A stretch of 64,000 nucleotides of DNA. Origin: Burkholderia sp. IMCC1007 (GTDB taxonomy: Bacteria > Pseudomonadota > Gammaproteobacteria > Burkholderiales > Burkholderiaceae). Location: assembly GCF_027257875.1 (NCBI RefSeq), contig NZ_JAPVQY010000001.1:1-64000 (forward strand), in the 5' to 3' direction. The translations under genes were made by a program, and so were the position numbers. Positions 23,963 to 33,140 of this stretch are shown piece by piece. The notes beneath the pieces were generated by a model. It was not told the origin of the DNA. It saw nothing but the letters and a program-made list of their open reading frames with translations, and searched no databases. Position 1 is the stretch's first letter; the number at the start of each line of letters is the position of its first letter.

Positions 23963-25519
23963 ATGGCTGTTTCTTCTGCACATTCGGTGAATACGGGCGC
24001 GCTGGCGCAGTCGGCGGTCGTCGGCGTGATCGGCGCGGGCGCGATGGGCGCGGGCATCGCACAGGTCGCGGCGGCCGCCGGCCATACGGTGCTGCTGTAC
24101 GACCTGAACGAAGCCGCGTGCGACAAGGCGCTCGCCGGGATCCGCGCACAGTTCGCGCGGCTCGCGGAGAAAGGCCGGATGGCGCCCGCGCAGGCCGACG
24201 CGGCGGGCAGCCGGATTCGCGCGGTGCGCGCGCTGGCCGATTTCGCGGGCGCCGCGCTGATCGTCGAGGCGGCGGCCGAGCGGCTCGACGTGAAGCGCGA
24301 GATCTTCGCGACGCTCGAACGCCACGTCGACGATACCTGCGTGCTGACGACCAACACGTCGTCGATCTCGATCACGTCGATCGCGGCCGGGCTGCGCGCG
24401 CCGCAGCGCGTGGCCGGTCTGCATTTCTTCAATCCGGCGCCGCTGATGGCGCTCGTCGAGGTGGTGAGCGGGCTCGCCACGGCGCCCGAGGTCGCGCAGG
24501 CGCTGTACGACACCGCGGCCGCGTGGGGCAAGCAGCCGGTGATGGCGAAATCGACGCCGGGCTTCATCGTGAACCGCGTCGCGCGCCCGTATTACGCGGA
24601 GGCGCTGCGCGTGCTGAACGAACAGGGCGGCACGCCGGCGTCGATCGACGCGGTGATGCGCGACGCCGGCGGCTTCCGGATGGGGCCGTTCGAGCTGATG
24701 GACCTGATCGGCCACGACGTGAACTTCGCGGTGACCGAATCGGTGTTCCGCGCGTACTTCAACGACCCGCGCTACACGCCGTCGCTGATCCAGCAGGAGC
24801 TCGTGAACGCCGGTTTCCTCGGGCGCAAGTCCGGGCGCGGCTTTTATTCGTATGCGGACGGCGCGAGCCCGCCCGCGCCCGATCTCGAACCGCCGCGCGA
24901 CGCGCCGGCCGACGTCGCGCTGTTCGCGCAGGAAGGCCCGGCTGCCGCGCTGCTGGCGCGCCTTGCCGAGCGCAGCGCCGGCGCGCGGCAGAACGGCGCG
25001 CACGCCGACGAACTGCTCGCCGTGGCCGGCCGCGCATCGATCGCGCTGACCGACGGTCGCACCGCGACGGTGCGCGCCGCGCAAACCGGCGTGGCCGATC
25101 TCGTGCTCGTCGATCTCGCGCGCGATTACGCACAGGCCGGGCTCGTCGCGCTCACGCGCGCACTGCAGTGCAGCGACGCGGCGTATGCGGATGCGGTCGG
25201 CCTGTTCCAGCAAGCGGGTTTCCGTGTCGTCGGCATCGCCGACGTGCCGGGCATGGTCGCGATGCGCACCGTCGCGATGCTCGCGAACGAGGCGGCCGAC
25301 ACGGTCAACCAGGGCGTGTGCTCGCCCGCCGATCTCGATCTCGCGATGGAGAAGGGCGTGAACTACCCGCGCGGCCCGCTCGCGTGGGCCGATGCGATCG
25401 GCATCGGCCGCGTGCATCGCGTGCTGTCGAACCTGGCGGCGAGCTACGGCGAGGACCGCTATCGCGTGTCGCCGCGCATCGCCGCGCTGCACGCGGCCGG
25501 CCGCACGTTCCGGTCGTAG
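23963..25519 (+). CDS. paaH: 3-hydroxyacyl-CoA dehydrogenase PaaH (PaaC type)
   Basis: A 518-residue cytoplasmic NAD-dependent 3-hydroxyacyl-CoA dehydrogenase; in phenylacetate breakdown it oxidises 3-hydroxyadipyl-CoA. The N-terminal Rossmann motif is G-V-I-G-A-G-A-M-G-A-G-I-A (21-33). The catalytic residues are visible: Ser in N-T-S-S (131-134), His154 in G-L-H-F-F-N-P, and Glu166 in L-V-E-V. The C-terminal half adds a second dehydrogenase-type helical domain with G-R-G-F-Y-S-Y at its boundary, so length and domain order match the PaaH family rather than short 280-residue enzymes. It is first in the operon, 59 bases before paaK, behind a TetR-type operator. Confidence 0.9.
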   Translation: MAVSSAHSVNTGALAQSAVVGVIGAGAMGAGIAQVAAAAGHTVLLYDLNEAACDKALAGIRAQFARLAEKGRMAPAQADAAGSRIRAVRALADFAGAALIVEAAAERLDVKREIFATLERHVDDTCVLTTNTSSISITSIAAGLRAPQRVAGLHFFNPAPLMALVEVVSGLATAPEVAQALYDTAAAWGKQPVMAKSTPGFIVNRVARPYYAEALRVLNEQGGTPASIDAVMRDAGGFRMGPFELMDLIGHDVNFAVTESVFRAYFNDPRYTPSLIQQELVNAGFLGRKSGRGFYSYADGASPPAPDLEPPRDAPADVALFAQEGPAAALLARLAERSAGARQNGAHADELLAVAGRASIALTDGRTATVRAAQTGVADLVLVDLARDYAQAGLVALTRALQCSDAAYADAVGLFQQAGFRVVGIADVPGMVAMRTVAMLANEAADTVNQGVCSPADLDLAMEKGVNYPRGPLAWADAIGIGRVHRVLSNLAASYGEDRYRVSPRIAALHAAGRTFRS

Positions 25520-25578
25520 CCGCCGGCCCCGTTACTTCGAATCCGACAACGACATCACTCCACTGGAGGAGCACCCCG

Positions 25579-26901
25579 ATGACCCACCCGACGCATCCTG
25601 CCGCCGCGCTCGAGCCGATCGAGACCGCCAGCCGCGACGAACTGCACGCGCTGCAGCTCGACCGCCTCAAATGGTCGCTGCGCCACGCGTACGACAACGT
25701 TGCGCACTATCGCCGGACGTTCGACGCGGCGGGCGTGCACCCCGACGACCTGAAGTCGCTCGCCGATCTCGCGAAATTCCCGTTCTCGACCAAGAACGAC
25801 CTGCGCGACAACTACCCGTTCGGGCTCTTCGCGGTGCCGCGCGAGCAGGTCGTGCGCGTGCACGCGTCGAGCGGCACGACCGGCAAGCCGACGGTGGTCG
25901 GCTACACCGCGCGCGACATCGACACGTGGGCGAACGTGACCGCGCGTTCGATCCGCGCGGCCGGCGGCCGCCCGGGCGACACGCTGCACAACGCATTCGG
26001 CTACGGGCTCTTCACGGGCGGCCTCGGGATTCACTACGGCGCCGAACGGCTCGGCTGCATGGTCGTGCCGATGTCGGGCGGGCAGACCGAGAAGCAGGTG
26101 CAGCTGATCCGCGATTTCGAGCCGAAGATCATCCTCGTCACGCCGTCGTACATGCTGAACCTGATCGACGAGATGGTGCGGCAGGGGATGGACCCGGCCG
26201 AGTCGTCGCTGAAGATCGGCATCTTCGGCGCGGAGCCTTGGACGCAGGCGCTGCGCGACGAGGTGGAGACGCGCGTGGGCATCGACGCGCTCGACATCTA
26301 CGGGCTGTCGGAAGTGATGGGCCCGGGCGTCGCGTGCGAATGCGTCGAGACGAAGGATGGCCCGGTGATCTGGGAAGACCACTTCTATCCGGAAATCATC
26401 GACCCCGTGACCGGCGAAGTGCTGCCCGACGGCAGCGAAGGCGAGCTGGTGTTCACGTCGCTGACGAAGGAAGCGATGCCGGTGATCCGCTATCGCACGC
26501 GCGACCTCACCGCGCTGCTGCCGCCGACCGCGCGCGCGATGCGCCGGCTCGCGAAGATCACGGGCCGCTCCGACGACATGCTGATCGTGCGCGGCGTGAA
26601 CGTGTTCCCGAGCCAGATCGAGGAGATCGTGGTCGCGCAGCCGAAGCTGTCGGGGCAGTTCCAGGTCACGATCTCGCGCGACGGCCACATGGACCGCCTC
26701 GATCTCGCGGTCGAACTGCGTTCCGAGGCCGTCGCGAGCGTGACCGACGGCGAGCGTGCGGCGATCGCGCGCGAGGTGCAGCACCGGATCAAGACGATGA
26801 TCGGCGTGTCGGCCGGCGTGACGGTGCTCGCCGCGGGCGGCATTCCGGCCAGCGCGACGGGCAAGGCGCGCCGCGTGATCGATCGCCGGCATGCGGCCTG
26901 A
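25579..26901 (+). CDS. paaK: Phenylacetate-CoA ligase PaaK
   Basis: A 440-residue adenylate-forming enzyme that activates phenylacetate to phenylacetyl-CoA with ATP, the entry step of the aerobic phenylacetate pathway. The ATP-binding loop S-S-G-T-T-G-K-P-T spans residues 98-105. The Y-G-L-S-E-V-M-G-P-G block carries the family-typical substrate pocket, followed by the hinge G-R-S-D-D-M-L-I-V-R-G-V-N-V-F-P and a C-terminal Lys in T-G-K-A-R-R. The start is fixed by GGAGGA nine bases upstream. The ring epoxidase genes (paaABCDE) are not in the window, so this is a partial or second paa set. Confidence 0.95.
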   Translation: MTHPTHPAAALEPIETASRDELHALQLDRLKWSLRHAYDNVAHYRRTFDAAGVHPDDLKSLADLAKFPFSTKNDLRDNYPFGLFAVPREQVVRVHASSGTTGKPTVVGYTARDIDTWANVTARSIRAAGGRPGDTLHNAFGYGLFTGGLGIHYGAERLGCMVVPMSGGQTEKQVQLIRDFEPKIILVTPSYMLNLIDEMVRQGMDPAESSLKIGIFGAEPWTQALRDEVETRVGIDALDIYGLSEVMGPGVACECVETKDGPVIWEDHFYPEIIDPVTGEVLPDGSEGELVFTSLTKEAMPVIRYRTRDLTALLPPTARAMRRLAKITGRSDDMLIVRGVNVFPSQIEEIVVAQPKLSGQFQVTISRDGHMDRLDLAVELRSEAVASVTDGERAAIAREVQHRIKTMIGVSAGVTVLAAGGIPASATGKARRVIDRRHAA

Positions 26902-26941
26902 GCGTGTCCGTTCCCTGTTCTACCCCGAGGAAACCTGTTCG

Positions 26942-27742
26942 ATGGATGGATTGAAGACCCTGGCCGTCGCCGTCGATGCGCGCGGCACGGCGACCGTCGC
27001 GCTGCAGCGCGGCGACGTGCTCAACGCATTCGACGAGACGATGATCGCCGAGCTGACCGACGCGTTCACGACGCTCGGCCGGCGCGACGACGTGCGCGCG
27101 ATCGTGCTGCGCTCGGACGGCCGCGCATTCTGCGCGGGCGCCGACCTGCAGTGGATGCAGCGCGCGAGCGCGAACGATGCGGCCGCGAACCTGCGCGACG
27201 CGGAGCGGTTTGCCGCGATGATGCGCGCGATCCGACAGTGTCCGAAGCCGACGGTCGCGCGTGTGCAGGGCCACGCGTTCGGCGGCGGCGTTGGCCTGTG
27301 CGCGGCCTGCGACATCGTGATCGCGAGCGATCACGCGCGCTTTTCGGTGAGCGAGGCGCGTTTCGGGATCCTGCCGTCGGTGATCGGCCCGTATCTGGTC
27401 GAAGCGGTCGGCCAGCGCCAGGCGCGCCGGCTCGCGCTGACCGCGACTCAGCTCGCGGCCGGCGAAGCCGTCGCGATCGGGCTGATTCATCAGGCGGTGC
27501 CGCTCGATGCACTCGACGAAGCGCTCGACAAGACGCTCGCCGAGCTGAGCCGCAACGGCCCGCACGCGCTGATGGAGATCAAGCGCTTTTTCGACGCGAT
27601 CGGCGAGTACCCGCCGTCGGACGAGCGCGCGGCCTTCACCGCGCAGACGATCTCCCGCGTGCGGGCGACGCCGGAGGCGAAGGAGGGCTTCGCCGCATTT
27701 TTCGCGAAGCGGCCGCCGGCATGGGAGCCGGGCGCCGAGTAG
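26942..27742 (+). CDS. Enoyl-CoA hydratase/isomerase family protein (LiuC-like)
   Basis: A 266-residue crotonase-fold enzyme, third gene of the paaH-paaK operon, starting 40 bases after paaK. The CoA-binding motif F-C-A-G-A-D-L-Q-W-M near residue 63 and the oxyanion-hole motif G-H-A-F-G-G-G-V-G-L are typical of the LiuC/methylglutaconyl-CoA hydratase branch. In that block the first catalytic Glu of classical crotonase is replaced by Gly, while the second Glu is present in S-E-A-R-F-G-I-L-P. It does not look like PaaG, whose motif differs, or a classical PaaF. It may hydrate an unsaturated acyl-CoA for the neighbouring dehydrogenase, but the substrate is uncertain. Confidence 0.85.
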   Translation: MDGLKTLAVAVDARGTATVALQRGDVLNAFDETMIAELTDAFTTLGRRDDVRAIVLRSDGRAFCAGADLQWMQRASANDAAANLRDAERFAAMMRAIRQCPKPTVARVQGHAFGGGVGLCAACDIVIASDHARFSVSEARFGILPSVIGPYLVEAVGQRQARRLALTATQLAAGEAVAIGLIHQAVPLDALDEALDKTLAELSRNGPHALMEIKRFFDAIGEYPPSDERAAFTAQTISRVRATPEAKEGFAAFFAKRPPAWEPGAE

Positions 27743-27906
27743 CGGTGCGGCAGCGGTCTGCGGCGAGGGGCCTTGCGGGGCGTTGCGAGGGTGTGGCGGG
27801 CATCGTGCGCACGGGCCGAGATTTGCGTCTCGGGCGCCGGCGCTTGCTCTACAATGCGTGACCTCCGGCGCACCGCCGGCCCAGCCCCGACTGCTTCTTC
27901 GCTCCG

Positions 27907-28581
27907 ATGATCGTCAACCGCCTTATCTCCGAGATCCTGTTCGGCTTCACCGGCCTGATCGGCATCATCAACCCGATCGGCATTGCGTTCCTGTTTCTCG
28001 AACGCACGGAGGCGCTGACCGAGCACGAGCGGAACCTGCTCGCGAAGAAGGTGGCGTTCAACGGGTTCATCGTGCTGCTGGTCGCGTTCTTCGCCGGCAC
28101 GCCGGTGCTGCATTTCTTCGGGATCTCGATGGAAGCGCTGCGGATCGGCGGCGGCTTCGCGGTCGCGGTGGCGGGCTGGCAGATGCTGAACGAGCCCGAC
28201 GGCCCGGGCGGCGGCGGCGATACGCCCGTCAAGCCGATCGATGCGGGCGCGATCATGACCCGTGCGTTCTTCCCGCTGACCGTGCCGCTGACGGTCGGCC
28301 CCGGCTCGATCGCCACCGCGATCGCGCTGAACGCGAACCGCACGCACAAGCTGTCGGAGTTCATGCTGTCGAGCATCGTGTCGATCGCGGTTTCCGCGCT
28401 CGTCGCGGTCGTGATCTGGCTGACCTACAGCCGCGCCGCGCTGCTCGCGCGCTATCTCGGCTCCGAAGGCACGAAGGTCGCGAAGCGCGTGTCGGCGTTC
28501 CTGCTGCTGTGCATCGGCGTGCAGATCATGCTGACCGGCTTCTCCGAATTCCTGCAGCCGCTCGCCGAACAGATCAAGTAA
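27907..28581 (+). CDS. MarC-family (UPF0056) membrane protein
   Basis: A 224-residue protein with six hydrophobic segments. The MarC signature is present in both halves: F-T-G-L-I-G-I-I-N-P-I-G-I-A-F-L-F near residues 14-30 and P-L-T-V-P-L-T-V-G-P-G-S-I-A-T near 123-137. The cell role of this family is unknown; early links to antibiotic resistance were not upheld. A TACAAT -10-like hexamer at about 27849 precedes it. Its last 17 or so codons, with the stop and the following bases, are duplicated immediately downstream in a 100-base tandem repeat. Confidence 0.88.
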   Translation: MIVNRLISEILFGFTGLIGIINPIGIAFLFLERTEALTEHERNLLAKKVAFNGFIVLLVAFFAGTPVLHFFGISMEALRIGGGFAVAVAGWQMLNEPDGPGGGGDTPVKPIDAGAIMTRAFFPLTVPLTVGPGSIATAIALNANRTHKLSEFMLSSIVSIAVSALVAVVIWLTYSRAALLARYLGSEGTKVAKRVSAFLLLCIGVQIMLTGFSEFLQPLAEQIK

Positions 28582-28731
28582 CCGATTCGTCCTTCGACGC
28601 GTGGCCTGGCGGGCGCCACTACGCGTCCGGATGACCGGCTTCTCCGAATTCCTGCAGCCGCTCGCCGACCAGATCAAGTAACCGGTTCGTCCTTTGACGC
28701 ATGGCCCGGCGGGCGCCACTACGCGTCCGGA
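28532..28731. repeat. Tandem duplication of exactly 100 bp covering the marC 3' end
   Basis: TGACCGGCTTCTCCGAATTC at 28532 recurs at 28632, and the whole unit through ACGCGTCCGGA repeats with about five mismatches. Unit 1 contains the final codons and stop of the MarC gene, and unit 2 is a downstream copy with no start codon context. The remainder of the 391-base gap up to the aldo/keto reductase start shows no gene. Confidence 0.9.
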
Positions 28732-28972
28732 TAATCCGCGCCGCGCGACACGTCGGCCCAGCCGTCCCGAAGCTCCCGGAGCGCCCGACGCGCCCGCAGC
28801 GCCAGATGCCCCCGATGCGCGAGGCATGCACCGGGCGCAGCGATACGCGTTTGCGCGCTGCGGGATACCATGCGACGTCTGGCGGATGCGCGCCGCACCG
28901 TTCGTGCCCGGTGCACTGAACCGCGGCGGCGCGCATCCGGCCGCAATCCCCACTTCAATGACGAGGCGTGCA

Positions 28973-29953
28973 ATGGAATACGTAAAATTCGGGTCGACCG
29001 GGATGGACGTGTCGAAGCTGGTGCTGGGTTGCATGACGTTCGGCGAGCCGACGCGCGGTACGCATCCGTGGACGCTGCCGGAAGCGGAAAGCCGCCCGAT
29101 CATCCAGCGCGCGGTAGAGGCCGGCATCAACTTCTTCGACACCGCGAACATGTATTCGGACGGCACGTCCGAGGAGATCGTCGGCCGCGCGCTGCGCGAC
29201 TTCGCGAAGCGCGACGAGGTGGTGATCGCGACCAAGGTGTTCTACCGGATGCGCCCGGGGCCGAACGGCGCGGGGCTGTCGCGCAAGGCGATCATGACCG
29301 ACATCGACCAGAGCCTGAAGCGGCTCGGCACCGACTACGTCGACCTGTACCAGATTCACCGCTGGGACTACGGCACACCGATCGAGGAGACGCTCGAAGC
29401 GTTGCACGACGTCGTGAAAGCCGGCAAGGCGCGCTATATCGGCGCGTCGTCGATGTTCGCGTGGCAGTTCGCGAAGGCGCTGTACACGTCCAAGCAGAAC
29501 GGCTGGACCCGCTTCGTCAGCATGCAGAATCACCTGAACCTGCTGTATCGCGAGGAGGAACGCGAAATGCTGCCGCTGTGCGAAGCCGAGGGCATCGCGG
29601 TGATTCCGTGGAGCCCGCTCGCGCGCGGCCGGCTCACGCGCAACTGGGACGAATCGACCGGCCGGCAGCAGCTCGACGACGTCGGCCAGCGGCTGTACGA
29701 CGCGACGGCCAATGCGGACCGGGCGATCGTCGAGGCGGTCGCGGCGATCGCCGCCGCGCGCAACGTGCCGCGTGCGCAGGTCGCGCTCGCGTGGGTCGCG
29801 CACAAGCGCGGCGTGACCGCGCCGATCGTCGGCATCTCGAAGCCGCACCATCTGGACGACGCGCTCGGCGCACTTCAGTTGAAGCTGACGGACGATGAAA
29901 TCGCGACGCTCGAACGCCCGTACGTGCCGCACGCGGTGGCCGGGTTCAACTGA
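28973..29953 (+). CDS. Aldo/keto reductase
   Basis: A 326-residue NADPH-dependent aldo/keto reductase with a TIM barrel. The catalytic tetrad is readable: Asp in F-F-D-T-A-N-M-Y, Tyr in the same segment, Lys in A-T-K-V-F and His in Y-Q-I-H-R. The C-terminal V-A-W-V-A-H-K-R-G-V-T-A-P-I-V-G block is the usual cofactor site. The ATG at 28973 with GAGG seven bases upstream is the best start; an ATG five codons earlier exists. It resembles YajO/YeaE-type broad-range reductases. It is transcribed alone, convergent with the CPBP protease gene. The substrate is not predictable. Confidence 0.9.
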   Translation: MEYVKFGSTGMDVSKLVLGCMTFGEPTRGTHPWTLPEAESRPIIQRAVEAGINFFDTANMYSDGTSEEIVGRALRDFAKRDEVVIATKVFYRMRPGPNGAGLSRKAIMTDIDQSLKRLGTDYVDLYQIHRWDYGTPIEETLEALHDVVKAGKARYIGASSMFAWQFAKALYTSKQNGWTRFVSMQNHLNLLYREEEREMLPLCEAEGIAVIPWSPLARGRLTRNWDESTGRQQLDDVGQRLYDATANADRAIVEAVAAIAAARNVPRAQVALAWVAHKRGVTAPIVGISKPHHLDDALGALQLKLTDDEIATLERPYVPHAVAGFN

Positions 29954-29986
29954 GCGACGCCGGCGGGCGAGGTCGCTGCGCGGCGT

Positions 29987-30853
29987 TCAGCGCGCGGCGG
30001 CGAGCATCGGGTAGGTGAACAGCCCGAAGTGGATGACGTTCAGCCCCGCATGCGCGAGCGCGGCCGCGAGCAGTCCGCCGCGCTGCCACGCGAGGCCGTA
30101 ACCGACGCCGGCCACCGTGCCGAGCACGATCCACGGCCAGCCGCCGGCCGCGTGCGCGGCGCCGAACAGCACCGCGCCGATCGCCAGCGCTGCCCACGGC
30201 CCCCACGCGAAGCGGCCGAGCATGCGCGTCAGCCCGCCTTGCACGTAGCCGCGGAACAGCGCTTCTTCGGCGAGCGTCACGAGCAGCACATTGTTGACGA
30301 GCCACATGCCGCCCGACGCCGGCCATTTCGGCGCCCAGCCGACCATCCCGAACAGACGCGCGCCGGCCAGGCAGGCCGCCGCGGTCGCGACGGCCGCCAC
30401 GGCGCCGGTGCGCAGCGCGCGCGACAGCGGGACGTCGGGCGCGACCCACGGCAGCACCCACAGCAGCCACAGGCCGGCGAGCGGCTTGTCGAAATTCAGG
30501 TACATCGTGAACGGCACGGCATCCGGCGTGAACCGCGTCGGCTCGATCACGCGCGGATTGTGGAAGCCGGGGAGCAGGTGCAGGCTCAGCGCGATCGCGA
30601 GCGCGGCAAAGAGCGCGTGCGCGGCGATGCGCACGGCGAGCGGACGCCCGGGCAACACGCCCCAGGCGGCCGCGATCAGCAGCGCGAACGGCGCCAGCGT
30701 GATCGGCGCGAGCTGGCCGAACGCCAGTGCGCCCGCATAGCCGAGCGCGGCGACGCCGATGCTCAGGCCGTGCAGCGGGCGATGCCACGCGAATGCGGCG
30801 GCCGCGAACAGGGCGAGCCAGATCGTGGCACACGGAAGGAGCGAAAGGGACAT
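29987..30853 (-). CDS. CPBP-family intramembrane glutamic protease
   Basis: A 288-residue membrane protein with about eight helices of the CPBP (Abi/CAAX protease-like) family. The active-site motifs are complete: E-E-x-x-x-R as Glu196-Glu197-A-L-F-Arg201, F-x-x-x-H as Phe230 to His234, and H-x-x-x-N as His268 to Asn272. Prokaryotic members are linked to peptide maturation or immunity to own bacteriocins, but no peptide or bacteriocin gene is visible nearby. It precedes the VC0807-type gene in map order but is downstream of it in transcription, with a 101-base gap. Confidence 0.88.
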   Translation of the reverse strand: MSLSLLPCATIWLALFAAAAFAWHRPLHGLSIGVAALGYAGALAFGQLAPITLAPFALLIAAAWGVLPGRPLAVRIAAHALFAALAIALSLHLLPGFHNPRVIEPTRFTPDAVPFTMYLNFDKPLAGLWLLWVLPWVAPDVPLSRALRTGAVAAVATAAACLAGARLFGMVGWAPKWPASGGMWLVNNVLLVTLAEEALFRGYVQGGLTRMLGRFAWGPWAALAIGAVLFGAAHAAGGWPWIVLGTVAGVGYGLAWQRGGLLAAALAHAGLNVIHFGLFTYPMLAAAR

Positions 30854-30954
30854 GACGGGAAAAGGGATGGGCGGGCGGGACGCCGCGCATCATACAGCAG
30901 GTGCCGTGTCACGCCACCCGAACGGCGGCGGCCGGACAGGCTGCCCGTCGGGTA

Positions 30955-31611
30955 TCAGCCGCCGGCGCTTTCGGTGACGCCGCCGCGGCGCGGGATGTCG
31001 ACGCTGTTGCGCACGCGCATCCGCCGCCGGTACCAGAACGTCCACAGCAGCAGGCAGCTGAATACCGTGTAGCCCATGACCGGCGACACGACCAGCACGC
31101 GCTCGACGGGCCAGCTGACGACCATCCACCAGCGCACCAGCATCTCCGCCGTCATGAAGCCGCCCCACACGAACGTCATCAGCCGCAGCATCTGCCGCAG
31201 CCGCGGCTGCGCGTCCCAGACGGCTTCGAAGTGCGCGGCGCCGCCGTCCATCTCGCGGGCCACGGTGGCGCGGGCGAGATAGAAAATCAGCGGGCGTTCG
31301 CGGAACAGCGACAGCAGAAATACGACGCCGATCGCGCCGGACCCGAGCGATTCGCGCATCAGCAGCGTGCGCGGACTGCCGCCGAACGCCATCCCGATGA
31401 TCGACAGCGCGATGCCGAACAGCACGATGGCCGCCACCGCGTCGACGCGGCGCGAGCGGATGAATTCGACGATCGACCAGATGATTGGCGGGACCGCCGA
31501 CGCGTACAGTGCGCCGGTTTCCCCAAAGTACGGATGCGCGACCCGGTATGCGACCCAAGGCAGCAGCAGATTGACGACGAGTTCGAGAATCAGGCCGGCT
31601 CGTGGTTTCAC
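30955..31611 (-). CDS. VC0807-family integral membrane protein
   Basis: A 218-residue protein with about six membrane helices. It has the family's opening L-I-L-E-L-V-V-N-L-L-L-P-W-V-A-Y, an early I-I-W-S-I-V-E-F-I-R-S-R-R segment, R-P-L-I-F-Y-L-A-R and a late W-W-M-V-V helix. The C-terminus is basic and cytoplasmic. No function is established for this family, though members often sit beside regulators or stress genes. It may be cotranscribed with the CPBP protease gene. The 201 bases upstream to the alcohol dehydrogenase contain no gene. Confidence 0.75.
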   Translation of the reverse strand: MKPRAGLILELVVNLLLPWVAYRVAHPYFGETGALYASAVPPIIWSIVEFIRSRRVDAVAAIVLFGIALSIIGMAFGGSPRTLLMRESLGSGAIGVVFLLSLFRERPLIFYLARATVAREMDGGAAHFEAVWDAQPRLRQMLRLMTFVWGGFMTAEMLVRWWMVVSWPVERVLVVSPVMGYTVFSCLLLWTFWYRRRMRVRNSVDIPRRGGVTESAGG

Positions 31612-31812
31612 GGGAGCGGGCGCGCGGGTAGCGCGCTTAGCGGTAATGTGGTTTCGAGTATATCGAAGTCGGACCCCGTGTGGCGGACGTCGCTCGTTAC
31701 ATACGCATCAAAAACGGGCGCGAACGCACGCCGGCCGGGCGGATGCGCGACGCCGGCGGCGCGCGGCCCGGTTCGCGGCCGGCGTGCTCGTCATGCAGGC
31801 ATCATGCACGTG

Positions 31813-32910
31813 TCATGCGGTTGCCGGCTGGACGATGATCTTCACGTTCCGGTCCTTGTGGTTGACCAGTTCCTCGAAGCCGTGCGTGACGATGTCGCCG
31901 AGCGCGATGCGCCCGGTGATCAGCGGCTGCACGTCGATGCGGCCGTCCGCGATGAAACGGATCACGTCCGCGAATTCGCCGTTGTACGCGAGCGAGCCGA
32001 TCACTTCCTTCTCGGTCGACACGATGTCGAAGAAGTTGAACGACGTCGGCTCCTCGAAGATGCCGACCATCACCGACTTGCCGGCCTTGCGGATCACGTC
32101 GATCGCGAGCTTCGCGGTGGCCGTGTGCCCGATGCACTCGAACGACACGTCGGCGCCGTAGCCACCCGTCAGCGCCTTGACCTCCGCGATCGCGTCGGAC
32201 GACTTCGGGTCGATCACGACCGTTGCGCCGACTTCGAGCGCCTTCTGCTTGCGCGCGGCCGACATTTCCAGCGCGATCACGCGGCCGGCGCCCGCGGCCT
32301 TCGCGCACATGATCGTGCAGAGGCCGATCGTGCCGGCGCCGACCACGACGACCGTCTGCCCGACGATGTTGCCGGCCTTCTTCACCGCGTGCAGCCCGAC
32401 CGCGAGCGGTTCGATCAGCGCGCCGGCTTCCGTCGGGAAGTTCTCGGGCAGCCGGTACAGCAGTTCGGCCGGCACGTTCACGTATTCGGCGAATGCGCCG
32501 TTGTTCATCAGGCCGGTGAACGCGAGGTTCTCGCAGATGTTGTACAGCCCGTGCGTGCAGTACCAGCACTTGCCGCAATGCTGGCACGCGTCGGCCGTCA
32601 CGCGGTCGCCGAGCGCGAAGCCCGTCACGCCCGCGCCCAGCGCCGCGATTTCGCCGCTGAATTCGTGGCCGAGGATGCACTGGCCCTTCAGGCCCGTCAG
32701 CGGATGCGGGGCGTCGACGGGAATGAACACCGGCCCTGCGACGTATTCGTGCAGATCCGAGCCGCAGATCCCGCACCAGTGCACGCGGATCTGGACCCAG
32801 CCGGCCGGCGGGTGGGCCGGAACGGGAACCTCTTCGACGCGGATGTCGCGGCGGCCGCGCCAGACGGCGGCCTTCATGCTCGGTGCGGTGTTCGGTGCCG
32901 GTGTGCTCAC
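31813..32910 (-). CDS. Zinc alcohol dehydrogenase, (R,R)-2,3-butanediol dehydrogenase type
   Basis: A 365-residue medium-chain zinc dehydrogenase. The catalytic zinc site includes Cys46 in C-G-I-C-G-S-D-L-H-E-Y and His82-Glu83 in G-H-E-F-S-G-E. The structural zinc Cys set is 112, 115, 118 and 126. The D-L-H-E-Y-x-x-G-P-x-F-I-P segment is characteristic of butanediol dehydrogenases, which interconvert 2,3-butanediol and acetoin. I chose GTG at 32910 with GGAGA eight bases upstream; ATG at 32877 is the alternative. Upstream lies a GG-N10-GC sigma-54 promoter and a cluster of TGAGAC boxes, fitting control by an acetoin-type enhancer-binding regulator located elsewhere. Confidence 0.88.
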   Translation of the reverse strand: MSTPAPNTAPSMKAAVWRGRRDIRVEEVPVPAHPPAGWVQIRVHWCGICGSDLHEYVAGPVFIPVDAPHPLTGLKGQCILGHEFSGEIAALGAGVTGFALGDRVTADACQHCGKCWYCTHGLYNICENLAFTGLMNNGAFAEYVNVPAELLYRLPENFPTEAGALIEPLAVGLHAVKKAGNIVGQTVVVVGAGTIGLCTIMCAKAAGAGRVIALEMSAARKQKALEVGATVVIDPKSSDAIAEVKALTGGYGADVSFECIGHTATAKLAIDVIRKAGKSVMVGIFEEPTSFNFFDIVSTEKEVIGSLAYNGEFADVIRFIADGRIDVQPLITGRIALGDIVTHGFEELVNHKDRNVKIIVQPATA

Positions 32911-32990
32911 GTTCGTGTCTCCGTCAGGTTGTCGTCGGGCGCGGGGCAAGGGCCACCGCGTCCGTCGCGCGATTGCGCGAGCGACCGATA

Positions 32991-33006
32991 TGCAGGAACG
33001 GGGCCA
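32991..33006 (-). promoter_or_regulatory. Candidate sigma-54 promoter of the butanediol-type dehydrogenase
   Basis: Read on the minus strand, TGGCCCCGTTCCTGCA has GG and GC separated by exactly ten bases, the sigma-54 -24/-12 pattern. Transcription would start near 32980, giving a leader of about 70 bases before the GTG start. Confidence 0.55.
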
Positions 33007-33140
33007 CCGTGAATGGGCGGCTCGGCGGCGATGAGATAAGGTGTTTGATGTGCGGCGCAGCAAGTCGATTGACGGCGATGGATGAAGATCGAGGCGAAAT
33101 TGCGCGCCGAATTTGCTGCACTTGCGAAATTCGGCTTCAG

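Noticed and set aside
26942-27742. Naming the third paa-operon gene paaG or paaF
   Set aside because: Its G-G-G-V-G-L and S-E-A-R-F-G-I-L-P blocks match the LiuC-type branch; PaaG and PaaF motifs differ.
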